Translations under genes and position numbers: made by a program
In this document: positions 1 through 6,333 of the stretch, piece by piece
Numbering within the stretch: the first letter of the stretch is position 1
Layout: the number at the start of each line of letters is the position of its first letter
Assembly (NCBI GenBank): GCA_947624695.1
Contig: CANQLN010000012.1
Span: 1 to 15,571, forward strand
Length of the DNA stretch: 15,571 nucleotides
Direction: 5' to 3'
Origin: an uncultured Bacilli bacterium
GTDB lineage: Bacteria > Bacillota_I > Bacilli_A > RF39 > UBA660
The notes under the pieces: model-generated
What the model saw: the letters and a program-made list of their open reading frames with translations, nothing else
Told to the model about the DNA's origin: nothing
Database searches by the model: none

Positions 1-642
1 ATGTTCATCATAATCAAAGCCAAATAATAATTCTTGAGCTAATGAGTCACTATCTTCATATATTTTATCATTTATACTAATATATCTTTCTCTTATTGAT
101 ATATCTTCTAATATGTCCATATCTTCATAAGTTAACCCTATATCATCTAACTCTTCTTGAGTTCCATTAATATAATCTTCATAATCTTCTTCACTTACAA
201 AAGCTAACACAAATTTTTCAATCGCTTCTTTTAAAATATCTTTATCTAAAATATTAAAAGTAAAAGCTTCATGTTCATTATAAGCTGATACTTGGACTTC
301 ATAACCATAAATGGTAAAATCTTGTGTTTCTTCAATCTTATTATAAATTTCATTTAAATCGGAAATTTTGGGATTGTAAGAATATTCCTCCACTATTTGA
401 AGACCATTTGGAGGGTAAACATTATTAACATGATATTTATCTTTAATTACTTGTTGTCTTTCATCAATTAATTTATATAAAGCATCTTTATCTTTAATAC
501 TTCCTATTACTTCGCCATCTAAATAAACATTATACATTTTATTAATAGGGTTATTAACAACATGAACACTATTAAATAAAAAGAATAAAAAGATAACAAT
601 TAAACAAAGCATTTCCGTAATTATTTTTTCACTTATTTTCAT
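1..642 (-). CDS. Membrane-anchored extracytoplasmic protein, N-terminal part (possible M23-peptidase-type protein)
   Basis: This ORF is open from an ATG at 642 to the window edge, giving 214 residues; the C-terminus is missing. The first nine residues include lysines and are followed by a hydrophobic stretch (about 10-29, rich in L, I, V and F), which suggests a single N-terminal membrane anchor. After it comes YNVYLDGEVIGSIKDKDAL, a pattern (short beta segments with 'V.LDG..IG.I.D...L') that I associate with the extracytoplasmic N-terminal regions of Firmicutes M23 metallopeptidases and related envelope proteins. The catalytic domain, if any, lies outside the window, so the function is a guess. 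The remainder is acidic (many D, E and Y). The start codon overlaps the dnaB stop by one base (TAATG), so translation is probably coupled to dnaB. No separate promoter was seen. Confidence 0.8.
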   Translation of the reverse strand, partial: MKISEKIITEMLCLIVIFLFFLFNSVHVVNNPINKMYNVYLDGEVIGSIKDKDALYKLIDERQQVIKDKYHVNNVYPPNGLQIVEEYSYNPKISDLNEIYNKIEETQDFTIYGYEVQVSAYNEHEAFTFNILDKDILKEAIEKFVLAFVSEEDYEDYINGTQEELDDIGLTYEDMDILEDISIRERYISINDKIYEDSDSLAQELLFGFDYDEH

Positions 643-1985
643 TAATCTTCATCCTTATTTTCATGAGCCACATTTCGAAAAGCACTCATATTTAACTCAA
701 ACAATAAATCAACTGTTCCTAAAGAACCTTTCCTGTGTTTAGCAATGACAAGTTCGGCAGGAACAATTTTTTCACTTTGATCTTTTTTTGCTTCATAATA
801 GTCTTTTCTATTAATAAATAAAACAATATCGGCATCTTGTTCAATAGAACCTGACTCTCTTAAATCGGCAAGCATTGGCATATTACTTTCCCGTCTTTCA
901 GCATTTCTTGATAGTTGAGCACAAGCAATAATCGGAACATTAAATTCTAAAGCCATTGTTTTTAAATTACGGCTTATTTCTGATACTTCTACTTGTCTTG
1001 ACTCCACTCTCTTATTACCAGTTGTTACTAATTGTAAGTAATCGATAACAACTAGACCTAAGCCTTTAGGCATGTTATATAATCTTCGACATTTAGCCTT
1101 TATTTCCGAAATAGTTATCCCCGAATTATCTTCAATATAAAGATTCGTATCCGCTAAATTATTCATAGCTTCATTATATCTTTTCCAATCTCTTTCTTGC
1201 ATGGCTCCGGTTTGGAGTTTATAACTATCGATGCCTCCTTGAGCACTAATAATTCGATTAACTAATTGTTCGGCGGGCATCTCTAAGTTGAATATGGCTA
1301 CTGCTTTATCCGTAGTTCTTGCGGCATAAGTTGCCATATTTAAAGCTAGGGCAGTTTTTCCCATACCAGGACGAGCCGCTAAAATAATTAATTCACCAGG
1401 TTGAAAACCCGTTGTTATGCGGTCAAAATCATAAAATCCCGTTTCTAAGCCCGTTATTAATTTTTTAGTTCTCGCTAGTTCTTCTAATTTTTCTTGGGCT
1501 CTTCTAAGTATTTCATGAATAGGGACAAAGTCTTTAACTGTTCTAGTTTTAACCACATTTAAAATATTCTTTTCGGCATCATCTAAAACATTCGTAATAT
1601 TTTCTTCATCATAAGCTTCATTAATTATCTCTGTTGCCGTATTAATTAAATTTCTTCTGGTAGCATGTTCTTTAATGATATTTAAATAATAACTTAAATT
1701 AGCCGTCGTAATAACTGAGTCTATTACTTCGCTAATATATGGAAGACCCCCAATGGCATTTAATCTTTTCTTTTTATCTAATTCTTCTTTAATCATTCCT
1801 GCATCAATCGGAATGTTATTATCATGTAGTTCTTTAATGGCTTCGAATAAATATTTATTTCTCTCATCAAAAAACATATCAGAGTTTATTTCTTCTGTAA
1901 TTGTATCTACTAAACTATTATCAATGAACGCTACACCTAAAACACTCATCTCAGCTTCTTTATTTGAAGGCATTACTCTAGCCAT
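642..1985 (-). CDS. dnaB: Replicative DNA helicase DnaB (B. subtilis DnaC)
   Basis: The ring-shaped, ATP-driven helicase that unwinds DNA at the replication fork. Numbered from the ATG at 1985 (447 residues, normal for the family), the DnaB N-terminal helical domain covers about 5-100, followed by a linker and a RecA-like C-terminal domain. Visible motifs are Walker A RPGMGKT (205-211), Walker B VVIDYLQL (312-319), the QLSRNAERR segment (357-365) and the arginine-finger region KHRKG (416-420). A GTG at 1994 would add three residues, but it directly abuts the rplI stop and has no SD. The ATG at 1985 has AGGTG at suitable distance and gives the usual MARVMPSNKEAE start, so I chose it. It is cotranscribed with rplI; the shared promoter is upstream of rplI. 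Confidence 0.97.
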   Translation of the reverse strand: MARVMPSNKEAEMSVLGVAFIDNSLVDTITEEINSDMFFDERNKYLFEAIKELHDNNIPIDAGMIKEELDKKKRLNAIGGLPYISEVIDSVITTANLSYYLNIIKEHATRRNLINTATEIINEAYDEENITNVLDDAEKNILNVVKTRTVKDFVPIHEILRRAQEKLEELARTKKLITGLETGFYDFDRITTGFQPGELIILAARPGMGKTALALNMATYAARTTDKAVAIFNLEMPAEQLVNRIISAQGGIDSYKLQTGAMQERDWKRYNEAMNNLADTNLYIEDNSGITISEIKAKCRRLYNMPKGLGLVVIDYLQLVTTGNKRVESRQVEVSEISRNLKTMALEFNVPIIACAQLSRNAERRESNMPMLADLRESGSIEQDADIVLFINRKDYYEAKKDQSEKIVPAELVIAKHRKGSLGTVDLLFELNMSAFRNVAHENKDED

Positions 1986-1994
1986 TTTTTTCAC

Positions 1995-2435
1995 CTACTT
2001 TGTTACTTCAATATTTATATTAAATTTTACTTTCTTATGCAAGGTAACTTCCACTTTATGAATTCCTAAAGAATCGATATTACCAAATGTGTTAATATTT
2101 TTCTTATCAATATCAAAACCCTTTTTCTTTAGTTCATCACTTATTTGTTTCGTAGAAATATTTCCAAACACTTTATCTTGAGATCCCGTTTTAACTTTAA
2201 AACTAAAGGTCTTATCTTCTAATTTTTTCTTTATTTCTTCTAAACTTTTTACTAAAGTGTCTTCTTCTTCTTTTCTTAATTTTATTTCTTTATCTAAAAC
2301 TTCTTTACTACCTTTAGTATAAGAAACTCCTAATTTATTCTTAATTAAATAATTATTACCATAACCATCCGATACCTCAATAATATCGTCTTTTTTACCC
2401 TTCCCCTTAACATCTTTAAGTAAAATAACTTTCAT
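1995..2435 (-). CDS. rplI: 50S ribosomal protein bL9
   Basis: A protein of the large ribosomal subunit that binds 23S rRNA near the L1 stalk. At 146 residues it is about the normal length. The N-terminal domain carries the L9 signature GKGKKDDIIEVSDGYGNNYL (residues about 11-30). A long Lys/Glu-rich connecting helix follows (about 42-78), then the C-terminal domain with the GSQDKVFGNIS segment typical of L9. The ATG is preceded by a perfect AGGAGG (plus-strand 2440-2445). It is the first gene of the rplI-dnaB unit, and dnaB follows almost without a gap. In B. subtilis gdpP (yybT) lies next to rplI; that gene is not in this window. Confidence 0.97.
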   Translation of the reverse strand: MKVILLKDVKGKGKKDDIIEVSDGYGNNYLIKNKLGVSYTKGSKEVLDKEIKLRKEEEDTLVKSLEEIKKKLEDKTFSFKVKTGSQDKVFGNISTKQISDELKKKGFDIDKKNINTFGNIDSLGIHKVEVTLHKKVKFNINIEVTK

Positions 2436-2461
2436 ATTTCCTCCTCTAAAATGTCTCTTAT

Positions 2462-2470
2462 ATTATACCA
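2462..2470 (-). promoter_or_regulatory. Extended -10 promoter for rplI-dnaB
   Basis: On the minus strand this reads TGG followed by a consensus -10 TATAAT, an extended -10 element. The -35 region at 17-bp spacing (TTACTT) is weak, which is common with extended -10 promoters. Predicted transcription starts about 20 bases before the rplI ATG. The promoter lies between the HTH-gene stop (2479) and rplI, so rplI-dnaB can be expressed independently of that regulator. Confidence 0.65.
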
Positions 2471-2478
2471 TGTAACTG

Positions 2479-2706
2479 CTATTTAAGTAAATTATCTTTA
2501 AATAATTTCTCATTTACTACCCAGACTCTTTTTTCACCATATCCTTCTAGAAAGATTACTTTATTATCTTTCAAAATTTTAATATACCTTCTAATCGTCC
2601 TTTCGGAAACATGCAAATCTTTTGCTAAAGCATTTTCAGTAATTAAATTATTATGCCTCATTTCTTTAATGATGTAATAAAAAAATTGATAATTTATTTT
2701 TTTCAT
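2479..2706 (-). CDS. Small winged-helix/HTH transcriptional regulator
   Basis: A 75-residue, basic, probably cytoplasmic DNA-binding protein. Residues about 8-70 form a DeoR/HTH_11-like winged helix: a first helix (INYQFFYYIIKEMRHNN), then LITENALAKDLHVSERTIRRYIKIL as the turn and recognition helix, and a wing with EGYGEKRVWVV. There is no effector domain, so it is either a minimal repressor or a partner protein. The ATG has AAAGGGTGA as SD at good spacing. It sits between rpsR and rplI, where Firmicutes often have other genes. The target is unknown; autoregulation is suggested by the inverted repeat overlapping its own SD (2712-2750). The DNA-binding role is confident, the pathway unknown. 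Confidence 0.85.
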   Translation of the reverse strand: MKKINYQFFYYIIKEMRHNNLITENALAKDLHVSERTIRRYIKILKDNKVIFLEGYGEKRVWVVNEKLFKDNLLK

Positions 2707-2711
2707 CTATT

Positions 2712-2750
2712 TCACCCTTTCACTTATATATATAGTCGTTTTGAGGGTGA
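2712..2750. repeat. Inverted repeat TCACCCT/AGGGTGA around the start region of the HTH gene
   Basis: Perfect 7-bp arms at 2712-2718 and 2744-2750 are separated by 25 bp of AT-rich DNA containing TATATATATA, a possible -10. The gene-proximal arm is the SD of the HTH gene. The element could be an operator (arms about three helical turns apart). In RNA read through from the rpsR side, it could instead be a hairpin that hides the SD. Confidence 0.5.
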
Positions 2751-2850
2751 TTTCCTTTTTTTAAAAGGCCTTTTTTGTTAATTTTTAAAACTTTTTTGCC
2801 AAATCTATAGGAATTGGCATCAAATGTGGTAAGTTTAACGATTTTTAGTT

Positions 2851-2880
2851 AAAAAAAATTCACAAAATAAATTGTGAATT
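2851..2880 (-). terminator. Rho-independent terminator after rpsR
   Basis: On the minus strand the 9-bp arms AATTCACAA and TTGTGAATT flank a 6-base loop and run into a T tract (plus-strand A run 2851-2858). It begins just 3 bases after the rpsR stop. The stem has only two G-C pairs, so termination may be leaky. Confidence 0.75.
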
Positions 2881-2883
2881 AAA

Positions 2884-3099
2884 TTATTTAACATATGGTA
2901 TTAAAGCCATAAATCTTGCATATTTAACTTGTTCAGCAATATGTCTTTGATGTTTAGCACAAGCACCAGTTACTCGTCTAGGTAATATTTTACCTTTTTC
3001 ATTTATATATTTGTTAATAATCATAACATCTTTATAATCAACACTTTTACCAGCGCACATTTGACATATTTTCTTTTTCTTACGATAAAATTCAGCCAT
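2884..3099 (-). CDS. rpsR: 30S ribosomal protein bS18, zinc-binding (C+) form
   Basis: A small-subunit protein that dimerises with bS6 on the 16S rRNA platform. At 71 residues it is normal in length. The family core is clear: VDYKDVMIINKYINEKGKILPRR followed by TGACAKHQRHIAEQVKYARFMALIPY. Residues C12, C15, C47 and H50 form a CxxC...CxxH set, which indicates the zinc-binding variant rather than the cysteine-free one. The ATG has a strong AAGGAGGG SD with 8-base spacing. Last gene of the rpsF-ssb-rpsR operon, followed at once by a hairpin terminator. Confidence 0.97.
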   Translation of the reverse strand: MAEFYRKKKKICQMCAGKSVDYKDVMIINKYINEKGKILPRRVTGACAKHQRHIAEQVKYARFMALIPYVK

Positions 3100-3118
3100 T
3101 ATATTTTCCCTCCTTCAA

Positions 3119-3592
3119 TTAGAATGGTAGATCATCACTACTTAAAGTAATTTCTTCGCCAAAACTCTTAAAAGGATCTTCCGTTAAGTCCGCACTTTCT
3201 AAATTCATGTCCGGAATAACATCGTCATTAGGCATTGGTGATACTTCTCTATTAGAAGAAGCCCCATCAGTACTATTTTTAGAACTTAAGAAGTTAACCA
3301 TATCACATACAACTTCCGTTGTATATCTTTTGGTACCATCTTGAGCATCATAGCTTCCGGTTCTAATACGACCTTCTGCTGATACTAATGAACCTTTATG
3401 ACAATATTTTGAAATATTATCAGCTTGTCTTCCCCAAGCACTACAATTTATAAAGTCCGCACCTCTTTCCCCATTTTTATTGGTAAAATTTTGGGAAACA
3501 GCAAGGGTAAATCTTGTTACAGCCATGCCACTTGGTGTAGTTCTTAACTCTGGATCTCTTGTTAGTCTTCCTACTAATAATACTTTATTCAT
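3119..3592 (-). CDS. ssb: Single-stranded DNA-binding protein
   Basis: Binds and protects single-stranded DNA during replication, recombination and repair, and recruits partner enzymes through its acidic tail. The 157 residues comprise an OB-fold (about 1-105, beginning MNKVLLVGRLTRDPELR, with FINCSAWGRQADN and GSLVSAEGRIRTGSY), a variable Ser/Asp/Pro-rich linker and the canonical acidic tip DDLPF at the very end. The ATG at 3592 follows the rpsF stop by only 3 bases. The upstream SD is weak (GAAAGCGAG), which suggests translational coupling to rpsF. The middle position in rpsF-ssb-rpsR is the standard Firmicutes order. Confidence 0.97.
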   Translation of the reverse strand: MNKVLLVGRLTRDPELRTTPSGMAVTRFTLAVSQNFTNKNGERGADFINCSAWGRQADNISKYCHKGSLVSAEGRIRTGSYDAQDGTKRYTTEVVCDMVNFLSSKNSTDGASSNREVSPMPNDDVIPDMNLESADLTEDPFKSFGEEITLSSDDLPF

Positions 3593-3595
3593 GAT

Positions 3596-3886
3596 CTACT
3601 CGCTTTCTTTTTTTAAGATTAAATGTCTTAAAATATTTTCATTAATACGAAGTTTACGATCAAATTCCCGGATTACTTCATGAGTAGCTTCTACATTCAT
3701 TAAATAGTAAAAACCACTAACTTCCTTGTTAATTGGATAAGCAAGTTTTTTTCTACCCATATCCTTGAATTCGATAACTTTTGACTTATTGTCAGTAATT
3801 AATTTTTGTGTTTCTTTAACAACATTATTTAATGCTGCATCATCTAAAGTTGCTTTGACAATAAACATAATTTCATAATTAGTCAT
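3596..3886 (-). CDS. rpsF: 30S ribosomal protein bS6
   Basis: A small-subunit platform protein that pairs with bS18. It has 96 residues, with the ferredoxin-like family pattern: MTNYEIMFIVKATLDD at the start, then GRKKLAYPINKEVSGFYYLMNVEA, and RLRINENILRHLILKK at the end. A very strong SD (AAGGAGGTGG) precedes the ATG. It is first in the operon with ssb and rpsR, read from a strong promoter about 70 bases upstream, through a leader that can form alternative hairpins (see the leader entry). In many bacteria the S6:S18 complex binds the rpsF leader to repress its own synthesis. Confidence 0.97.
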   Translation of the reverse strand: MTNYEIMFIVKATLDDAALNNVVKETQKLITDNKSKVIEFKDMGRKKLAYPINKEVSGFYYLMNVEATHEVIREFDRKLRINENILRHLILKKESE

Positions 3887-3948
3887 CTTTCCACCTCCTT
3901 ATGGTCTTTTGGCTTTTATAAAAAAGCAAGGAGTAATCAATTTACTCG
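3887..3948 (-). promoter_or_regulatory. Structured 5' leader of rpsF (candidate S6:S18-type autoregulatory element)
   Basis: Two hairpins can be drawn in the transcript: GAGUAA-AUUGA-UUACUC (plus-strand 3931-3947) and GCUUUU-UUAU-AAAAGC (3912-3927). Alternatively CUCCUU (3928-3933) can pair with the SD core AAGGAG (3895-3900). This stacks on the second hairpin, leaves an 11-base bulge, and is incompatible with the first hairpin. That is the layout of a translational switch. The conserved CCG triplet described for S6:S18 leaders is not obvious; the bulge contains GACC instead, so family membership is unproven. Confidence 0.45.
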
Positions 3949-3954
3949 CCATAT

Positions 3955-3983
3955 AGTATACCAAAAATAACTTTAATTGTAAA
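3955..3983 (-). promoter_or_regulatory. Promoter of the rpsF-ssb-rpsR operon
   Basis: On the minus strand: -35 TTTACA (3978-3983), a 17-bp spacer, and -10 TATACT (3955-3960) preceded by TGG (extended -10). Predicted transcription starts around 3948 at the GG of the leader. It is among the best sigma-A-type promoters in the window. Confidence 0.8.
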
Positions 3984-4030
3984 CAATTAAATGCCTTAAT
4001 TTATTTATATTAAAATGACTTCAAAATATG

Positions 4031-4052
4031 AAAAACCAGCTATAAACTGGTT
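4031..4052 (-). terminator. Rho-independent terminator ending the parA-ychF operon
   Basis: Arms AACCAG and CTGGTT (plus-strand 4034-4039 and 4047-4052) enclose a 7-base loop and are followed on the minus strand by TTTTTC. The loop contains the stop codon of the 389-residue gene, so the hairpin overlaps the coding end. It separates the upstream operon from the rpsF promoter. Confidence 0.75.
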
Positions 4053-5209
4053 CCATTTTTAAGTTCTGGATTTTCTAAAGAAGTATTTTGTAAATTTTGT
4101 AAAATTTCTTCTTTGGTCTTTCCTAAGCCCATACTTTCCGCATAAGCCATCAAGGCTTTCATAAATTCTGGATTAACTTCTTCTTCCGGACTTTTAAAGG
4201 TATTAAAAGGTACTCCTAATTCTCTTGATATTTCAAAAGTTGTAAATTTCCGATATTCTTCATCCGATAAAGCTTTAATCATATGAAGAATATTAATCAT
4301 GGTTTTAACGCCTTCCATACCAATTCCTTCAATATTTCTAAATTCATATATACCTGCAAAAGTTAAATCTTTTTGTAAAGCAAGTTGCCCAATAATCTCC
4401 GTTAATTTAGGATTTTCCACAATCGAATGATTATCTTTTAAATTAAGTAATTCTTCTGGTTCAAAAAAACCCCAAGTGGAAAGTTCACTTAATAATTCGG
4501 TATATTCTTTTTCTGGGTAAATATAGCCTAAACTTCTAACCCCATCTAAGTCTAAATGCCCAAATAAACCAAGACAAACTATTTCTAAATGTTTAGAATT
4601 AAGTAAATCTTGCCGTATATTAGCCATTCCTAAAGAAAGATTTCCTTTATTTTTATAAGCATCAAAACTAATAATTTTATTAACAACCCGGTATCGGTCA
4701 ATTCTTCTTTTCCGTGCGGCCGGATTATTGATGGCGGCATGGTTTAATTGTTCTGTAACTTCTTCAGAAGTATAATTAATGGCATTAGTAAATTTTAATT
4801 TATGGTCCAATTCATGAAACTTAGGCAAACTTTTTCTTTCAATATAATACCCATTTATTTCCGTTAATTCTTCTAAACTCTTACCAAGAGCATTCATAAG
4901 AAGATTCTTTAACTCTTCATATAAGGCAGCATTTTCTTCTTGGGCGGCAATTACCGCATCACATTTATCAATTAATTTTTTATTTAAAGCTAAAGGAGCC
5001 GCCGTGTTTTGAAAAATTAAAATAGTTCTCTCTGCATCACATAAATCTTTAAATTCTTTTAAGTATTCCTTCAGAATATAATAACCTAAATATTCTTCGG
5101 TTAAGACTTCTTCGCTGCCCGAACTTACTAACTCTTTTTCTTTCCTTTCACTTAAATTAATTATTTCTGTAATTCGTTCAATAATATCATTTACCATACT
5201 TTTAGCCAT
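4040..5209 (-). CDS. Hypothetical protein (389 residues), unrecognised
   Basis: I do not recognise this family. The protein looks soluble and mainly alpha-helical, with no signal peptide or membrane segment. The N-terminal region (about 1-125) is Glu/Lys-rich and helical. Residues about 165-180 hold a basic patch (NNPAARKRRIDRYR). The middle contains a GLFGHLDLDGVRSLGYIYPEKEY segment, and the C-terminal third has IEGIGMEGVKTMINIL followed by ISRELGVPFNTFKSPEEEV. The ATG at 5209 has AAGGGGA as SD, and the gap to the ychF stop is 14 bases. It is the last gene of the parA-parB-DUF951-AbgT-ychF transcript, and its stop lies within the terminator hairpin. In B. subtilis nothing intervenes between ychF and rpsF, so this is a lineage-specific insertion. 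A housekeeping link is only inferred from position. Confidence 0.85.
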   Translation of the reverse strand: MAKSMVNDIIERITEIINLSERKEKELVSSGSEEVLTEEYLGYYILKEYLKEFKDLCDAERTILIFQNTAAPLALNKKLIDKCDAVIAAQEENAALYEELKNLLMNALGKSLEELTEINGYYIERKSLPKFHELDHKLKFTNAINYTSEEVTEQLNHAAINNPAARKRRIDRYRVVNKIISFDAYKNKGNLSLGMANIRQDLLNSKHLEIVCLGLFGHLDLDGVRSLGYIYPEKEYTELLSELSTWGFFEPEELLNLKDNHSIVENPKLTEIIGQLALQKDLTFAGIYEFRNIEGIGMEGVKTMINILHMIKALSDEEYRKFTTFEISRELGVPFNTFKSPEEEVNPEFMKALMAYAESMGLGKTKEEILQNLQNTSLENPELKNGTSL

Positions 5210-5223
5210 TATAATTCCCCTTT

Positions 5224-6324
5224 CTAAACATTAAATCTAAAGTAACAAATGTCGCCATCCATTACTTCATAATCTTTTCCTTCCAGTCTTAGACGACCGG
5301 CTTCTTTCACTTTAAGTTCACTACCTAATTCTTTTAAATCATCAAAGCTCATAACTTCCGCTTTAATAAATCCTCTTTCGAAATCGCTATGAATTATGCC
5401 CGCACATTTAGGAGCTTTCATTCCTTTTCTAAAAGTCCAAGCGCGACATTCATCGGGTCCTGAGGTAAAAAATGTCGCAAGACCTAATAAATCATAAGTA
5501 GCAAAGATTAATTTATCTAAGCCACTATTGGCAATCCCTAAGTCTTTTAAAAAGGCTTCTTTTTCTGCATCGGGATAATCTGCCAAATCACTTTCTAGTT
5601 TGGCACACATTACCACCACACTAGCTTTTTCTTTCGCCGCATATTCTTTTAATGTTCGAGAATATTCATTATCGCCCACGGAAGCACTCTCTTCTGATAC
5701 ATTAGCAACATAAATAATTTTTTTAAAAGTAATTAAATTAAAATTCTTAATTATATCAATTTCATCTTCGCTAAATTCAAGTAATCTTACCGGAATGCTT
5801 TTTTCTAGACTATCTTTAATTCTTTTTAAAACACTTACCTCTTTTAAAGCTTCTTTATCTTTTGTTGTTTCGGCTTTTTTCTCTATTTTACCAAGACGAT
5901 TAGCCACAATTTCTAAATCCGATAAAATTAATTCGGTATTAATTATTTCAACATCACGAATAGGATCCGTTTTACCCTCAACATGGGTAATATTTTCATC
6001 ATCAAAGCATCTCACCACTTCGACAATGGCATCAACTTCTCTTATATGTGATAAAAATTTATTTCCTAAGCCTTCACCTGTTGAAGCCCCACTCACAAGA
6101 CCTGCAATATCAATAAATTCAAAAGTTGTCGGTACGACACTTTTAGGATTATATAGACTTACTAAATAATCGAGCCTTGTATCGGGAACCACTACAACAC
6201 CCACATTAGGTTCAATCGTCGCAAACGGATAGTTAGCGGCTAAAATATGTTTCTTTGTAATTGCGTTAAATAAGGTTGACTTACCAACATTTGGTAAACC
6301 AACAATGCCTGCTTGTAAACTCAT
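5224..6324 (-). CDS. ychF: Obg-family ATPase YchF (EngD)
   Basis: A universally conserved P-loop ATPase of the Obg/TRAFAC class that binds ribosomes and is linked to translation and stress adaptation. At 366 residues it is standard length. Visible motifs: G1 GLPNVGKS (9-16), G3 DIAGL (72-76), and NVSE (208-211) at the G4 position in place of the usual NKxD, the known basis for ATP preference in this family. A helical insertion lies between (about 120-190), and a C-terminal TGS-like domain contains HSDFERGFIKAEV (311-323). The ATG has AGGAGG as SD. It starts 9 bases after the AbgT transporter stop. Association with rpsF/ssb/rpsR and parAB is ancestral in Firmicutes. Confidence 0.97.
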   Translation of the reverse strand: MSLQAGIVGLPNVGKSTLFNAITKKHILAANYPFATIEPNVGVVVVPDTRLDYLVSLYNPKSVVPTTFEFIDIAGLVSGASTGEGLGNKFLSHIREVDAIVEVVRCFDDENITHVEGKTDPIRDVEIINTELILSDLEIVANRLGKIEKKAETTKDKEALKEVSVLKRIKDSLEKSIPVRLLEFSEDEIDIIKNFNLITFKKIIYVANVSEESASVGDNEYSRTLKEYAAKEKASVVVMCAKLESDLADYPDAEKEAFLKDLGIANSGLDKLIFATYDLLGLATFFTSGPDECRAWTFRKGMKAPKCAGIIHSDFERGFIKAEVMSFDDLKELGSELKVKEAGRLRLEGKDYEVMDGDICYFRFNV

Positions 6325-6333
6325 AATTACCTC

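Noticed and set aside
642..1994. GTG start at 1994 for dnaB, and likewise GTG at 9724 for parA and at 11105 for the ATPase
   Set aside because: Each overlaps or abuts the SD of the downstream ATG and adds only three residues not typical of the family.
2763..2774. Palindrome AAAAGGCCTTTT as a terminator or operator
   Set aside because: It has no loop for an RNA hairpin and lies in A/T homopolymer sequence where such palindromes arise easily; operator function cannot be supported.
2798..2818. GCCAA...TTGGC inverted repeat as a terminator
   Set aside because: On the minus strand it is followed by A rather than T residues; the hairpin at 2851-2880 already serves rpsR.
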